A stretch of DNA of 64,000 bases from Rhodovibrio salinarum DSM 9154 (GTDB lineage Bacteria; Pseudomonadota; Alphaproteobacteria; Kiloniellales; Rhodovibrionaceae): assembly GCF_000515255.1 (NCBI RefSeq), contig NZ_KI911559.1, forward strand, positions 876,344 through 940,343, read 5' to 3'. Each line of letters begins with the position of its first letter. Position 1 is the first letter of the stretch. The notes under the pieces are model-generated. The model made no database searches and was not told the origin of the DNA. It worked only from the letters and a program-made list of their open reading frames with translations. This document shows, in pieces, positions 17,348 to 25,781 of the stretch. A program made the translations under genes and the position numbers.

Positions 17348-18676
17348 CTACCCGATCATCCCAAGAAGATTGAGGTTGCGGGAGGCCGCGACCGCGACGA
17401 TCAGCACCAGCAAACCGCCGACCGCAAACCACCACGCGTATTGCTTCAAGCCGCCAGATGCGAGGCTACGTTCTGGCTGTTGGCCGCCTAGTCCGCTTGG
17501 GGCCACGGGCATGTCCGTCGCGGCGCCGAAACCACCGCGTGCGGCGCCATGGTCACCCGCCAGACTGTCGCTCATGCGTGCGTTCGCGGTTGCGTGCGAG
17601 GCACCGCCCCATGCCGGGTTCGCGCCCGCGATATATGTCGGTTGCGGGGCGCCCCATCCGGACTCGGTTCCAGGGAAGCGGGGAGGGGCGGCCTCGGGGG
17701 CAGGGCGTCGTGGCCGGGCGGTGCTTCCGGGCACGCCCATGCGTTGCGGGTCCAAGCGCTGTCCCGGAATTGCACCAAGGCCAGTGGCCGGGCGGTGGTT
17801 GATGCCGTTATCAACCTGGCCAGCCTGCTGGGTGCCGTTGTGGTTTTCCAGGGGCCAGCCCAGCATCTGCGCGACTTCGCGCACCAGCGTGCTGTTCAGC
17901 GCGATCAGGCCGCGTGAGCCGCCGAGCGTCAGGCACATGCCGCACAGGTTGTTGATCTCGCGCGGACGCCCGCTGGTGAGATCCTGGATCAGGTCGATCG
18001 CGTCTTCTTCGAAGTAGGGCGGGAACGGGTCCGGCTGCTCCGCCTGGGCCCTGAGCAGGCGGAAATAGATGTATTCCCGGGTTTCCTCGCGCTCCAGGCC
18101 GGGGATGTGGTAGCGCAGCTTGAGGCGCTGATCCAAAGCCTGCCAGCGCGGCTCGCGCAGCATCCGGGGGAACGAGGTGTGCGCGAACATGATCAGGCAG
18201 AAGGGGTAGTGCCCGTTAACGTTGTAGTTCGGCAGCAGCCGGATCTTGTGCAACGTTTCGGGGTCGAGGTCCTGCGGATCCTCAAGGACCAGGTAGAGCC
18301 GGCGTGTTGGACGTTCGGTTTCGACATAGGCGTGAATGCGCTCGAGCAGGCGGTCGGAATCCAGCTCATCGCAGGGCTCCTCCAATCCGAGCGCCCGGTA
18401 GCTGCGGCGCAGCACTTCGGTGTAGCTTTGCGATGGTGTGGAGACGTAGACGCACGGACCGAGTTGGCGTTGCTCCAGCGCCTGAACCAGCTTGAGGGCG
18501 AGCAGCGTTTTGCCGGCGCCGAAGTCGCCGGTGATCAGGATGAACGGCTCGCTTGCGCGCAGCGCTTGCCGAAGGAACGACCAGGCGCCGCGATGCACCG
18601 ACGAGTCGAAGAACACCTCGGGCGACGGGCGGTTCGGAAACGGATCGGTTCTCAGCCCTTGGTAGTTCGCGTACAC
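17348..18676 (-). CDS. ExeA/GspA-like AAA ATPase with C-terminal membrane anchor
   Basis: Similar to the ExeA-type ATPase found in exosortase-associated polysaccharide loci. Numbering is from the GTG at 18676, which follows AGG and gives the typical family beginning VYANYQGLRTDPFPNRPSP. Walker A is GDFGAGKT (50-57) and the Walker B region reads LYLVLEDPQDLD. A sensor/arginine region HTSFPRMLREPRW follows. After the AAA domain (to about residue 275) come about 130 Gly/Pro/Ala-rich residues and one membrane segment, WWFAVGGLLVLIVAVAA, close to the C terminus. It is the first gene of the co-oriented export core. The exact role is not established. Confidence 0.82.
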   Translation of the reverse strand: MYANYQGLRTDPFPNRPSPEVFFDSSVHRGAWSFLRQALRASEPFILITGDFGAGKTLLALKLVQALEQRQLGPCVYVSTPSQSYTEVLRRSYRALGLEEPCDELDSDRLLERIHAYVETERPTRRLYLVLEDPQDLDPETLHKIRLLPNYNVNGHYPFCLIMFAHTSFPRMLREPRWQALDQRLKLRYHIPGLEREETREYIYFRLLRAQAEQPDPFPPYFEEDAIDLIQDLTSGRPREINNLCGMCLTLGGSRGLIALNSTLVREVAQMLGWPLENHNGTQQAGQVDNGINHRPATGLGAIPGQRLDPQRMGVPGSTARPRRPAPEAAPPRFPGTESGWGAPQPTYIAGANPAWGGASHATANARMSDSLAGDHGAARGGFGAATDMPVAPSGLGGQQPERSLASGGLKQYAWWFAVGGLLVLIVAVAASRNLNLLGMIG

Positions 18677-19059
18677 GCCGACCTGCCGCAGTCCATGACA
18701 AGGTTCCCCATGTCGGGGCACAACTCCGCGGGACCTGTCGTTACGCGCGCCTCTTCTGCAAGCGGCTACGCCCACAAGTAGCGTGGTGGCACGATTTTCC
18801 CTCGCTATGCGCTCCGAGCCCGCCAAGACTCGTTTGATGTAAGCACATGTTGCGCAAATCAAGCGCCCCGATATCTCGTTCGTATAGCTCTAAAAAAAAC
18901 GTTCGTCCAGGCAGTTACGCAGGAATAGGTAGGAACAATGAAAAATCCCCTAAAAATTAGGTATATTGATCGGTAGAATCTCCAGGGCTACCGAATCGGG
19001 GGGCAAAAAAGCTAATAGAACGTTAAATCGACCGCCGCATTTTGTCGCATATCGTTTGG
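18677..19059 (-). promoter_or_regulatory. AT-rich intergenic region with a candidate promoter for the export core
   Basis: This 383-base gap is the most AT-rich stretch of the neighbourhood. On the minus strand a TGGACG hexamer and a TATACG hexamer are separated by 17 bases (18884-18912 on the plus strand), about 210 bases ahead of the ExeA-like gene. A short palindrome CCTAA-AAA-TTAGG lies at 18949-18961 and may help end transcription of the flippase. No open reading frame here looks real. The promoter call rests only on two 4-of-6 hexamer matches. Confidence 0.3.
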
Positions 19060-20832
19060 CTATGTGTGGGCATCGTGCCGTTGAATGTCCAGGCGCACGG
19101 TCCCGTTTTCGACCCGATAGACCCGGTCGCAAAGGCGCGAGATGCTCTCCCGGTGCGTGATCGCGATCAGTGTGATGTCACGCGACTGGTCGATCAGGTC
19201 GTTCACAATCTGCCGCTCGGTTTCGGGGTCCAGGGCACTCGTGGCTTCGTCCAGCACGAGGACTTTCGGATCATGGTACAGCGCGCGCGCGATCGCGATC
19301 CGTTGGCGTTGCCCCCCCGACAGGCGGATGCCGCGCTCTCCCAGCACCGTCTCGTAGCCGTGCGGAAGCTGGTCGGCGATAACCTCGTGGATGCGCGCTC
19401 TTTGGGCGGCGCGCTGTAGGGCCGTCCAGTCGATTTCGGTATCCGGGATGCCCAGCGCGATATTCCGGGCGACCGTATCGTCGATCAGGAACAGGTCCTG
19501 CGGCACGTAGCCGATGGTCCGCTGCCAGGCTGGGAGCGTGGTTGGAGTCAGCACCTGCCCATCGACGTCCAGCGTGCCGCGCGTGGGCTGCAGAAGGCCC
19601 AGAATCAGCTTAACCAGCGTGCTTTTCCCGGCCCCCGTGCTGCCGTAGATCGAGGTCGTGCTATGGGCGGGCACGTCCAGATCGATGTCGCTCAGCGCCG
19701 GCTCTTGCTGTCCGGGATAGGCGTAGGCGACCCCACGCATCCGGAAGGCTTGCGTCAGCTCGAGCGGTTCGGCGCGCGTGATGTCCGCATGGCGTGCCGT
19801 GGCGGTGGCGTCGAGCTCGTCCAGGATCGTGTCCACCACCGCGCCGCCGAAGCGGAGCTTGGCGATCCCCTGATAAACCGACTGGACCGCCGGCAGGAGG
19901 CGGTTTCCCGCAACCGCGTAGGCCCCCAAGACCGGGAGCACCTCGCCAAGGTTGCCGCGGTCTTCCAACAGGTAGATCGCCGCGCCGAGCACCGCGGCAA
20001 ACCCGAGCATTTCGACCATTCGCTTGGGCAGTTTCGAGATCAGTTCGTTCGCGGCCAGATACCGCGCGTAGCGGCGGGAAGCCGGGTCGAAGGCATCGAA
20101 AAAGGCCTGCTCGCGCCCGAGCACCTTGAGTTCCTGGATGCCGCCCAAGGCCTGGGCCGCGGCCTTGAACCGCTGCCCGTTCGCTCTCACGCGTTCGTCG
20201 CCGATCCGTCGGAGATAGCCCCGCATCAGCACATAGATCAGCGTGTAGAAGCCGCCGATCAGTCCCATCGTGACCAGCGCGAGCAACGGGGCCATGACCA
20301 CCAGAAAGAGCACCACGGTGATCGTGACGATGCTGTAAGCCACCAGCTGCGTGGCCGGCGTGATGACGTTCGCCGTCAGCTGGTCGACCTCGGACAGGAT
20401 GGTTTTCGAGAGGTTGGCGCTGTTGTGGGTCAGGAAGAACTCGTAGGGACGGTTCAGGTGGCCGTACAGCAGCCGCCGCGAGACCGAGTGCCGACGCATT
20501 TGCGCGTAACGGACCATCGCGTACTGCGCCACCAGCCGGACGGCTGTTGCCGCGAGCAGAACGATCAGCCCGAAAACAGCCAGCGCGATCAGGAAGGCGT
20601 GATGGCTGTCGAAGCCAAGACCGACATAGGCCCATTGCAAATAGGCGTTGCGTTCGATCATCCCCGGGTCGCCCAGCACCGAGAGGAACGGCAGCACGGA
20701 AGCGATCCCGGCAACCTCGAACCCGGCCATCATGACCATCAGGCCGAGCACCAGAAGGCCCCGTCGACGCTCCCGCGCGTCCAGGAGGCGCAGGATCTTG
20801 GCCGCCAGCGTTCCCAAGGCGTTCCCTTTCAT
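19060..20832 (-). CDS. ABC-type lipid-linked oligosaccharide flippase (PglK/MsbA-like half transporter)
   Basis: A homodimeric exporter-type ABC protein of 590 residues with fused membrane and ATPase domains. It probably flips the undecaprenyl-linked repeat across the inner membrane. Six hydrophobic segments occupy residues 25-310. The nucleotide-binding domain has GSTGAGKST (Walker A), the Q-loop YVPQDLFLI, the signature LSGGQRQR, Walker B VLVLDEATSALD and the H-loop AITHR. No Wzx-type flippase gene is present in the locus, which supports this role. The ATG at 20832 begins 25 bases after the upstream stop. A lipid exporter of another kind cannot be excluded. Confidence 0.87.
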   Translation of the reverse strand: MKGNALGTLAAKILRLLDARERRRGLLVLGLMVMMAGFEVAGIASVLPFLSVLGDPGMIERNAYLQWAYVGLGFDSHHAFLIALAVFGLIVLLAATAVRLVAQYAMVRYAQMRRHSVSRRLLYGHLNRPYEFFLTHNSANLSKTILSEVDQLTANVITPATQLVAYSIVTITVVLFLVVMAPLLALVTMGLIGGFYTLIYVLMRGYLRRIGDERVRANGQRFKAAAQALGGIQELKVLGREQAFFDAFDPASRRYARYLAANELISKLPKRMVEMLGFAAVLGAAIYLLEDRGNLGEVLPVLGAYAVAGNRLLPAVQSVYQGIAKLRFGGAVVDTILDELDATATARHADITRAEPLELTQAFRMRGVAYAYPGQQEPALSDIDLDVPAHSTTSIYGSTGAGKSTLVKLILGLLQPTRGTLDVDGQVLTPTTLPAWQRTIGYVPQDLFLIDDTVARNIALGIPDTEIDWTALQRAAQRARIHEVIADQLPHGYETVLGERGIRLSGGQRQRIAIARALYHDPKVLVLDEATSALDPETERQIVNDLIDQSRDITLIAITHRESISRLCDRVYRVENGTVRLDIQRHDAHT

Positions 20833-20857
20833 GATGCCAACCGTTTGGTGGCCGCCG

Positions 20858-22057
20858 CTAACTGCCCGGACGGGAGGCGTCGCTGCCGTGTCGCAGCTCT
20901 TCAAACACCTGGCGCGCTTGGTCGCCATAGTCGTTCCAGCCGCCGATGCTGGCGACCCGCGCTTGGGCGGCCTGGCTCATGCGCTGGCGCAGATCCGGCG
21001 AGTCGGCCAGTCGCTGCAGGCGTTCGGCCAGGACGTCCGAGTCCCCTGGCCGGACCACGAAACCTTCGCACCCATCGGTAAACAGATCGCTCGCGCCGCT
21101 GTGCGTGCTGCCGATCACCGGCGTTCCGCAGGCAAGTGCTTCCGATTGCACCTTCGCGAACCCGTCCTCGATGCTGGGCAAGACCAAGACGTGGCTTTGG
21201 CTCATGAGCCGTGGGATATCGCGTAGCTGTACATGACCGGTCACCGTGATCTGGCCGGAGGCTTGAGCGGCGTGAACCATGTCGCGGAGTTCCGGCGCAA
21301 GCCGGCCGACCAGTGTCAGGTGCTTGTTCGCGACCTGAATGCGTTGAAAAGCATCCAACAGATAGGGAATACCTTTGCGCAGACAAATCTGACCGACATA
21401 GAGCACGTTGAACTGCTGCGGGTCCGGATCGCCGGTCTTGCGAAAGCGGGTGAGGTCGACCCCGTAGGGGATTTTCTTGACCTTCTCGGCCGCGATGCCC
21501 TGGTCGATGTATGTCTGGCGCGCGAATTCCGAGGGGACGGTGATCAGGTCGGCTTGGGCGTATTCCTGTTCTTCCTTGTCGAGAACCCGCGTGTCGGTCT
21601 TGGGAACGGGGACGCCCCATTTCTCGTACTCGGTGCGCAGCAGGGTGCGTTGGGTGCGGATGTGACAGGAGCCGCGGTGGCAGACGTACTTGCCGCCGCG
21701 TGCTTGAACGGTCTTGCCCGCGCGGAGTCCCTGGCCGGACTGGCCGATCAGGATGTCGCAGTCGCCGACGATCCGGCTCGCGTACCAGTCGATGGCCTGC
21801 TGCGCCCACCAGGTCAGTTCGCGCTTCACGCGGCCTTCCGTGATGCCCACCCGCGTCGCCGCGCTCCGTAGCAGCGTGACCCATGGAAAGCTGGCGATAC
21901 GATCCTCGGGAATCCCCTCGTCGCGCAGCTTCCAGCGAGGGTAGCTGGTGATCAGTGTCTCCAGCATCCCGTGGCGGTGCATCTGTCTTGCCAGGTCGAA
22001 CTGGTTGAAGCGTCCCATCGTGACCTGAACGATCCGGCACGGCGTGCGTCTATTCAC
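20858..22057 (-). CDS. Glycosyltransferase family 4 protein
   Basis: A 399-residue GT-B glycosyltransferase. Recognisable parts are the N-terminal VTMGRFNQFDLARQM, a central FNVLYVGQICLRKGIPYLLDAF, and the donor-binding PSIEDGFAKVQSEALACGTPVIGS, with the EDGF...E arrangement of retaining GT4 enzymes. An insertion with HRGSCHIRTQR (near residue 127) is of the kind seen in surface-polysaccharide transferases. The start is GTG at 22057, four bases after the preceding stop, with AGGGG as ribosome binding site. It is co-transcribed with the neighbouring transferases. The sugar specificity is unknown. Confidence 0.88.
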   Translation of the reverse strand: MNRRTPCRIVQVTMGRFNQFDLARQMHRHGMLETLITSYPRWKLRDEGIPEDRIASFPWVTLLRSAATRVGITEGRVKRELTWWAQQAIDWYASRIVGDCDILIGQSGQGLRAGKTVQARGGKYVCHRGSCHIRTQRTLLRTEYEKWGVPVPKTDTRVLDKEEQEYAQADLITVPSEFARQTYIDQGIAAEKVKKIPYGVDLTRFRKTGDPDPQQFNVLYVGQICLRKGIPYLLDAFQRIQVANKHLTLVGRLAPELRDMVHAAQASGQITVTGHVQLRDIPRLMSQSHVLVLPSIEDGFAKVQSEALACGTPVIGSTHSGASDLFTDGCEGFVVRPGDSDVLAERLQRLADSPDLRQRMSQAAQARVASIGGWNDYGDQARQVFEELRHGSDASRPGS

Positions 22058-22060
22058 CCG

Positions 22061-23182
22061 TCACCCCTTTGGCACCGTGGTCTCGGAGCGGTCGGCGGCG
22101 TCCTCGCTGTCTTGTCCGCGCTGCGCCTGTCGATCCCATGAGCCCAGAACCTCCAGGAAACGGGTTGCGAAGGCGTCTTTGGAGTAGAGCGCCTGGTACC
22201 GCTCGCGCCGGCGGCGTTGTGTTGCACCGTCTTGTGCCCGGCGCGACGGGTCGGTCAAACACCGGGCGAACGCGTCGACGTCGCCGACGGGCACCGTTTC
22301 TCCAAGATCGTCCAGGATTTCCCGGGCCCCGCCGACATCGAAAGCGACACACGAGCGGCCGACCGCCAGGGCTTCCTGAAGGACCTTTGGGAAGGGGTCG
22401 TCGCGGCTTGTCAGCAGAACCGCCTCCGCCTCGGACATGACCGTAAGCGGATCGTCCATGAAGCCGGCGAAGGTGACATTCTGGTCGAGTTGTCGTTCCT
22501 GAACCCGGGCCTTGAGGTGCTCTTCGGAATAGGGTGCGTCGGTGAACGCGCCGATCCAGACAAAACGGCTTTCCGGCCGCTCGGCCGCAACCTTCTGCGC
22601 GATGTCTAGGAAGAGGTCGACGCCCTTGCGCGGTTGCAAGCGGCCCACGGCCACGAACAGGCCGGGCTTCGGCGCGCTTTCATAGGGATGGGCGAGGGCG
22701 CGCTCGGAATTCGAGCAGTTATTGAGCAGGGAAACGGAGTCTTTCGACACGCCGTAGCGGTCTACCAGAATGTTGCATCCGTGCTGACACACCTGGAAGT
22801 GGTGAACGGATCGGTTCCTTAAGGCCTGGCGGACCAGGTATGTCTTGACCCATTTCCAGGCGGAAAGCCGCTGCGGAACCTGGCGGGCCGCATCGATGCC
22901 CCATTCGGTCTCGTGCCAATAGACTGCGAGCTGCTTGCGCAGGATTATGCCCAGGAGATACCAGCCCGGACCGAAGCCGGTGCGCAGCGCGGCCGCCCCG
23001 TCGAAGACGATGCGCCGGCAGAACAGTATTCGCCTGGTGTCTTTGATCTTATAGGTGAAGCAAAAAGACAGTTTAACGTTCTGTTCCCGCAAGATCGGTG
23101 CGGCGAACCAGAAGCTGGTCAGGGTGCCCCGCCCAGGCTGACATTCCGTGACGACGGCGATCTCGGTCGAGGGCGCGCTCAT
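22061..23182 (-). CDS. Glycosyltransferase family 4 protein
   Basis: A 373-residue GT-B type transferase of the same operon. The C-terminal half carries LFVAVGRLQPRKGVDLFLDIAQ, RFVWIGAF and LLTSRDDPFPKVLQEALAVGRS, with Asp-Asp in place of the more common Glu-Gly at the donor site. The N-terminal half is atypical, with a hydrophobic stretch (FGPGWYLLGIILRKQLAVYW) and AVYWHETEWG. The ATG at 23182 overlaps the stop of the preceding GT2 gene (ATGA), which fixes the start. Membrane association is possible. Confidence 0.86.
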   Translation of the reverse strand: MSAPSTEIAVVTECQPGRGTLTSFWFAAPILREQNVKLSFCFTYKIKDTRRILFCRRIVFDGAAALRTGFGPGWYLLGIILRKQLAVYWHETEWGIDAARQVPQRLSAWKWVKTYLVRQALRNRSVHHFQVCQHGCNILVDRYGVSKDSVSLLNNCSNSERALAHPYESAPKPGLFVAVGRLQPRKGVDLFLDIAQKVAAERPESRFVWIGAFTDAPYSEEHLKARVQERQLDQNVTFAGFMDDPLTVMSEAEAVLLTSRDDPFPKVLQEALAVGRSCVAFDVGGAREILDDLGETVPVGDVDAFARCLTDPSRRAQDGATQRRRRERYQALYSKDAFATRFLEVLGSWDRQAQRGQDSEDAADRSETTVPKG

Positions 23183-24006
23183 CGGGAGATCCTGTTCAGG
23201 GGCCAATACTTGCGCGCGCGGCGGAGCGCGGCCCGCGGAGCCATCGCGACACCGACGAGCCAGAGCGGCCAGCCCCAGGTGTGGCTCAAACTGATCACCA
23301 CGGCCAGCCGGTCTTCGAGCAGGTCGGCGCGGCGCATGCGTGCGCCGAACTCGTTCAGGAAGCAGAGCTTGCCGAGGGCAAGCGTCGCCCGGTCGGTGAG
23401 CTGGGTCCCCGCGTGTTCGCGCTTCAGGCTGTGGGCGTCCGGGCACACGCGAATTTGGTGGCCGGCCGTGGCCAGCTCGATCGCGAAGGCCCGGTCTTCA
23501 CCGGTCAGCATCCGGGTCGGGAACCCCTGCACGGCCCAGAACGCCGTTGTCCGAACGATCATGTTGCTGCCCCGGTAGCCAAGCCGCGTCCAACGCGGAA
23601 ATTGGCCGTCGTGGTTCGGGGCGATGGGCCGCTCCGTCTCCGTGCCTGAGTCGGCGAGGCGCTGTGGGGCGGCCACCAGATCGCTGTCGGTTTCCTCAAG
23701 ACAGGCGAGCATGCGCGCCAGGTAGTCTTCCGGCCAGAGGTCATCGTCGTCCAGGAAGGCGAGCGTGTCGCAGCCAGCGATCCAGGCGCCCCAATTGCGG
23801 GCAAAGCTCGCCCCAGAGCGCGGCGGAATCCGTTCGAACCGCACCTTGTCATAGGTGGCGGTGACTGCCTCTGGAAGCGGCAAGACCCCGTTGTCGACCA
23901 CGATCACTTGATCGGCGGGCCGGGTTTGTCCCTGCACGGATGCAAGAGCTTCGGCCAACATGTGCGGCCGGTCGCAGGTCGGGATGATCACACTTACGCT
24001 TGTCAT
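23179..24006 (-). CDS. Glycosyltransferase family 2 protein
   Basis: A 275-residue GT-A fold inverting transferase. It begins SVSVIIPTCDRPHMLAEALASVQ, the standard GT2 N terminus, and has the metal and donor motif LAFLDDDDLWPEDYL near residue 85. The likely acceptor-side segment is MLTGEDRAFAIEL, and a Trp-rich hydrophobic stretch near the C terminus may contact the membrane. It is the first gene of the transferase group. The 365 bases upstream separate it from the divergent OmpA-like gene and must hold promoters for both directions. Confidence 0.9.
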   Translation of the reverse strand: MTSVSVIIPTCDRPHMLAEALASVQGQTRPADQVIVVDNGVLPLPEAVTATYDKVRFERIPPRSGASFARNWGAWIAGCDTLAFLDDDDLWPEDYLARMLACLEETDSDLVAAPQRLADSGTETERPIAPNHDGQFPRWTRLGYRGSNMIVRTTAFWAVQGFPTRMLTGEDRAFAIELATAGHQIRVCPDAHSLKREHAGTQLTDRATLALGKLCFLNEFGARMRRADLLEDRLAVVISLSHTWGWPLWLVGVAMAPRAALRRARKYWPLNRISR

Positions 24007-24371
24007 ACGCGTCCACGGCCCGTCGCGGGGTCAAAGAAACACCAACAAGGGGCAGGAAAAAGGACGGCTGCCGCGGTCACCACACCGCGCCGGCTGATCG
24101 ATCGGTCGCAACGACCGCGGTTGCCCCCGCCACCCCGGCCCGTCACTCGATAAAGGGATCAGGTGGGACTTGTACAGGTATTTCCTATCCTTGTGAGGTT
24201 ACCCCTATGGCCGTTGGTTGTTTCGACAAAACGTTGGACGGTCCGGTGTAAAAGAGGTATCGCGAGACGGCCTTGCCGCGAGCGCCCGTTGAGGTGGTTG
24301 TGCGCTGGGCGCTGTTTTGTGGGGCGGTCCGGTGTGCGGGGCATCGGAGTGCGGGGCAAGGACCTGACTTG
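24007..24371. other. Divergent intergenic region, no gene
   Basis: This stretch separates the polysaccharide transferase operon (leftward) from the OmpA-like lipoprotein gene (rightward). I see no credible coding sequence, RNA gene or strong hairpin. Two weak -35-like hexamers (TTGTAC near 24171 and TTGGAC near 24233) face the lipoprotein gene without good -10 partners, so no promoter is assigned. Confidence 0.5.
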
Positions 24372-25118
24372 ATGGAAATGCGACACGTGCGTGTGGGACT
24401 TGCGCTTTTCGCTGTGACGGTCGTGCTGGCGGGGTGCGGCGTCCACGAAGGCATGAAGGCCGACGGGAGCGGTGTGGCGCCCGAGTGGACCCAGGTGGGC
24501 GACGACGATGGCGACGGCGTCTTGAACCCGCGCGATGCGTGCCCGGGCACTCCTGAGGGGGTCAGGGTCGACGCCGTCGGCTGCGCACTGGACAGCGACA
24601 ACGACGGGGTGCGGGACACCCGCGACGACTGCCCGGACACACCGGAAGGTGCCGAGGTCAACGATCGTGGCTGTCCACTGGACACCGATGGCGATGGCGT
24701 CGCAAACGCCCGCGATGCCTGTGCGCACACGCCGCCCGGCGTGCGGGTCGACGCGCAGGGGTGCAGTCTGGAGCAGGGGCTCAACGACCTGCCGCCGGTG
24801 TTCTTCAATACCAACAAGGCGTCGATCCGGCCGGAAAGCTACCGGATCCTGCGCGATGTCGCCGACCGGCTTGCCGAACGCCCCGGGGTGCGCGTGCGCG
24901 TGATCGGACACACCGACAACCGGAACACGGCCGCCTACAACATGGACCTATCCCAACGTCGGGCGAAGGCCGTGGTCAGCTTCCTGATCGAGCGGGGCAT
25001 CGATCCCGATCGCCTGGTTGCCGTCGGGCGCGGCGAAAGCGAGCCGATCGCCAGCAACGACACCGAGGCTGGTATGGCACGGAACCGCCGCGTGGAATAC
25101 GAGGTGATCGGGCGTTAG
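24372..25118 (+). CDS. OmpA-family lipoprotein with three thrombospondin type 3 repeats
   Basis: An outer-membrane lipoprotein that anchors to peptidoglycan. The signal peptide ends VVLAGCG, a good lipobox with Cys near residue 23. Three calcium-binding type TSP3 repeats follow (about residues 44-135): DDDGDGVLNPRDACPGTP, DSDNDGVRDTRDDCPDTP and DTDGDGVANARDACAHTP. The C-terminal OmpA domain has VRVIGHTDNRNT, LSQRRAKAVVSFL and MARNRRVEYEV. The ATG at 24372 follows AGGA. It sits beside the polysaccharide locus on the other strand, so a cell-surface role linked to the capsule is plausible but only contextual. Confidence 0.93.
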   Translation: MEMRHVRVGLALFAVTVVLAGCGVHEGMKADGSGVAPEWTQVGDDDGDGVLNPRDACPGTPEGVRVDAVGCALDSDNDGVRDTRDDCPDTPEGAEVNDRGCPLDTDGDGVANARDACAHTPPGVRVDAQGCSLEQGLNDLPPVFFNTNKASIRPESYRILRDVADRLAERPGVRVRVIGHTDNRNTAAYNMDLSQRRAKAVVSFLIERGIDPDRLVAVGRGESEPIASNDTEAGMARNRRVEYEVIGR

Positions 25119-25168
25119 GGAAAGGCCCTGACGCGCCGGCTTGGTAAGACGGATCTCAGGCTGAAGCC

Positions 25169-25633
25169 TCAAGCCAGGCCAAGGGCGATCGGTTCCACGA
25201 GTTCGCCGACATTGGGCTCGATCCCCCAGCCATCGCTCGCATGCAGATTCCAGCTGTGCCGCGAGCCGGTCTGCTGGGCGATATGATCGCGCAGGCGGTG
25301 GATCATCGTTTCCGTGTCTTCGGCCAGACAATAGCGCTGGATCAGGTGATAGAAGCCGTAGTTCGGGTCGTAGCGTTCGATCGTCACCTGATTGACCGGC
25401 GTCACCGTGCCGGCTTCCTTGAACATCGCGCTATTCTGCTGGAAGAGGGTGTCGGGCACCCAAAGGCACATGCTGAGGTCGCGGATGGTCATGCCGTGCT
25501 TGTGGGTCATCACGTACTCCCACAGCCGGAACGCCTCCAACTCGACAAAGCGCCAGCGGCCCTCGCCGTCCGGATTGATCATCCAGCAGCGCACCAGCTT
25601 GCGTTTCTCTTCCAGGTTGCGTTCATTCGGCAT
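25169..25633 (-). CDS. Conserved-looking hypothetical protein
   Basis: No family is recognised. The 154-residue product is soluble, without signal peptide or membrane segment. Distinctive stretches are LVRCWMINPDGEGRWRFVELEAFRLWEYV, hence an aromatic-rich N-terminal half, and IERYDPNYGFYHLIQRYCLAED. It is convergent with the OmpA-like gene (50-base gap) and follows the alginate-lyase-like gene upstream... on the opposite side, that gene lies to its right on the same strand but reads away from it only by order, ending after it in the map; the 148 bases between them hold no other gene. Function unknown. Confidence 0.65.
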   Translation of the reverse strand: MPNERNLEEKRKLVRCWMINPDGEGRWRFVELEAFRLWEYVMTHKHGMTIRDLSMCLWVPDTLFQQNSAMFKEAGTVTPVNQVTIERYDPNYGFYHLIQRYCLAEDTETMIHRLRDHIAQQTGSRHSWNLHASDGWGIEPNVGELVEPIALGLA

Positions 25634-25781
25634 GCCGCCGCCGACCCTTTTGTTTGCGATGTCTCGCGCGTTTCTTGATAAGTCCTACGATGCACGCATG
25701 TTCCCGGCCGTGTACACGCCTGACTGGTAGGCTACTCGGATTTCCGCGTGGATACAGGTTCCTCGCTTGGAAGGGCGCCCC

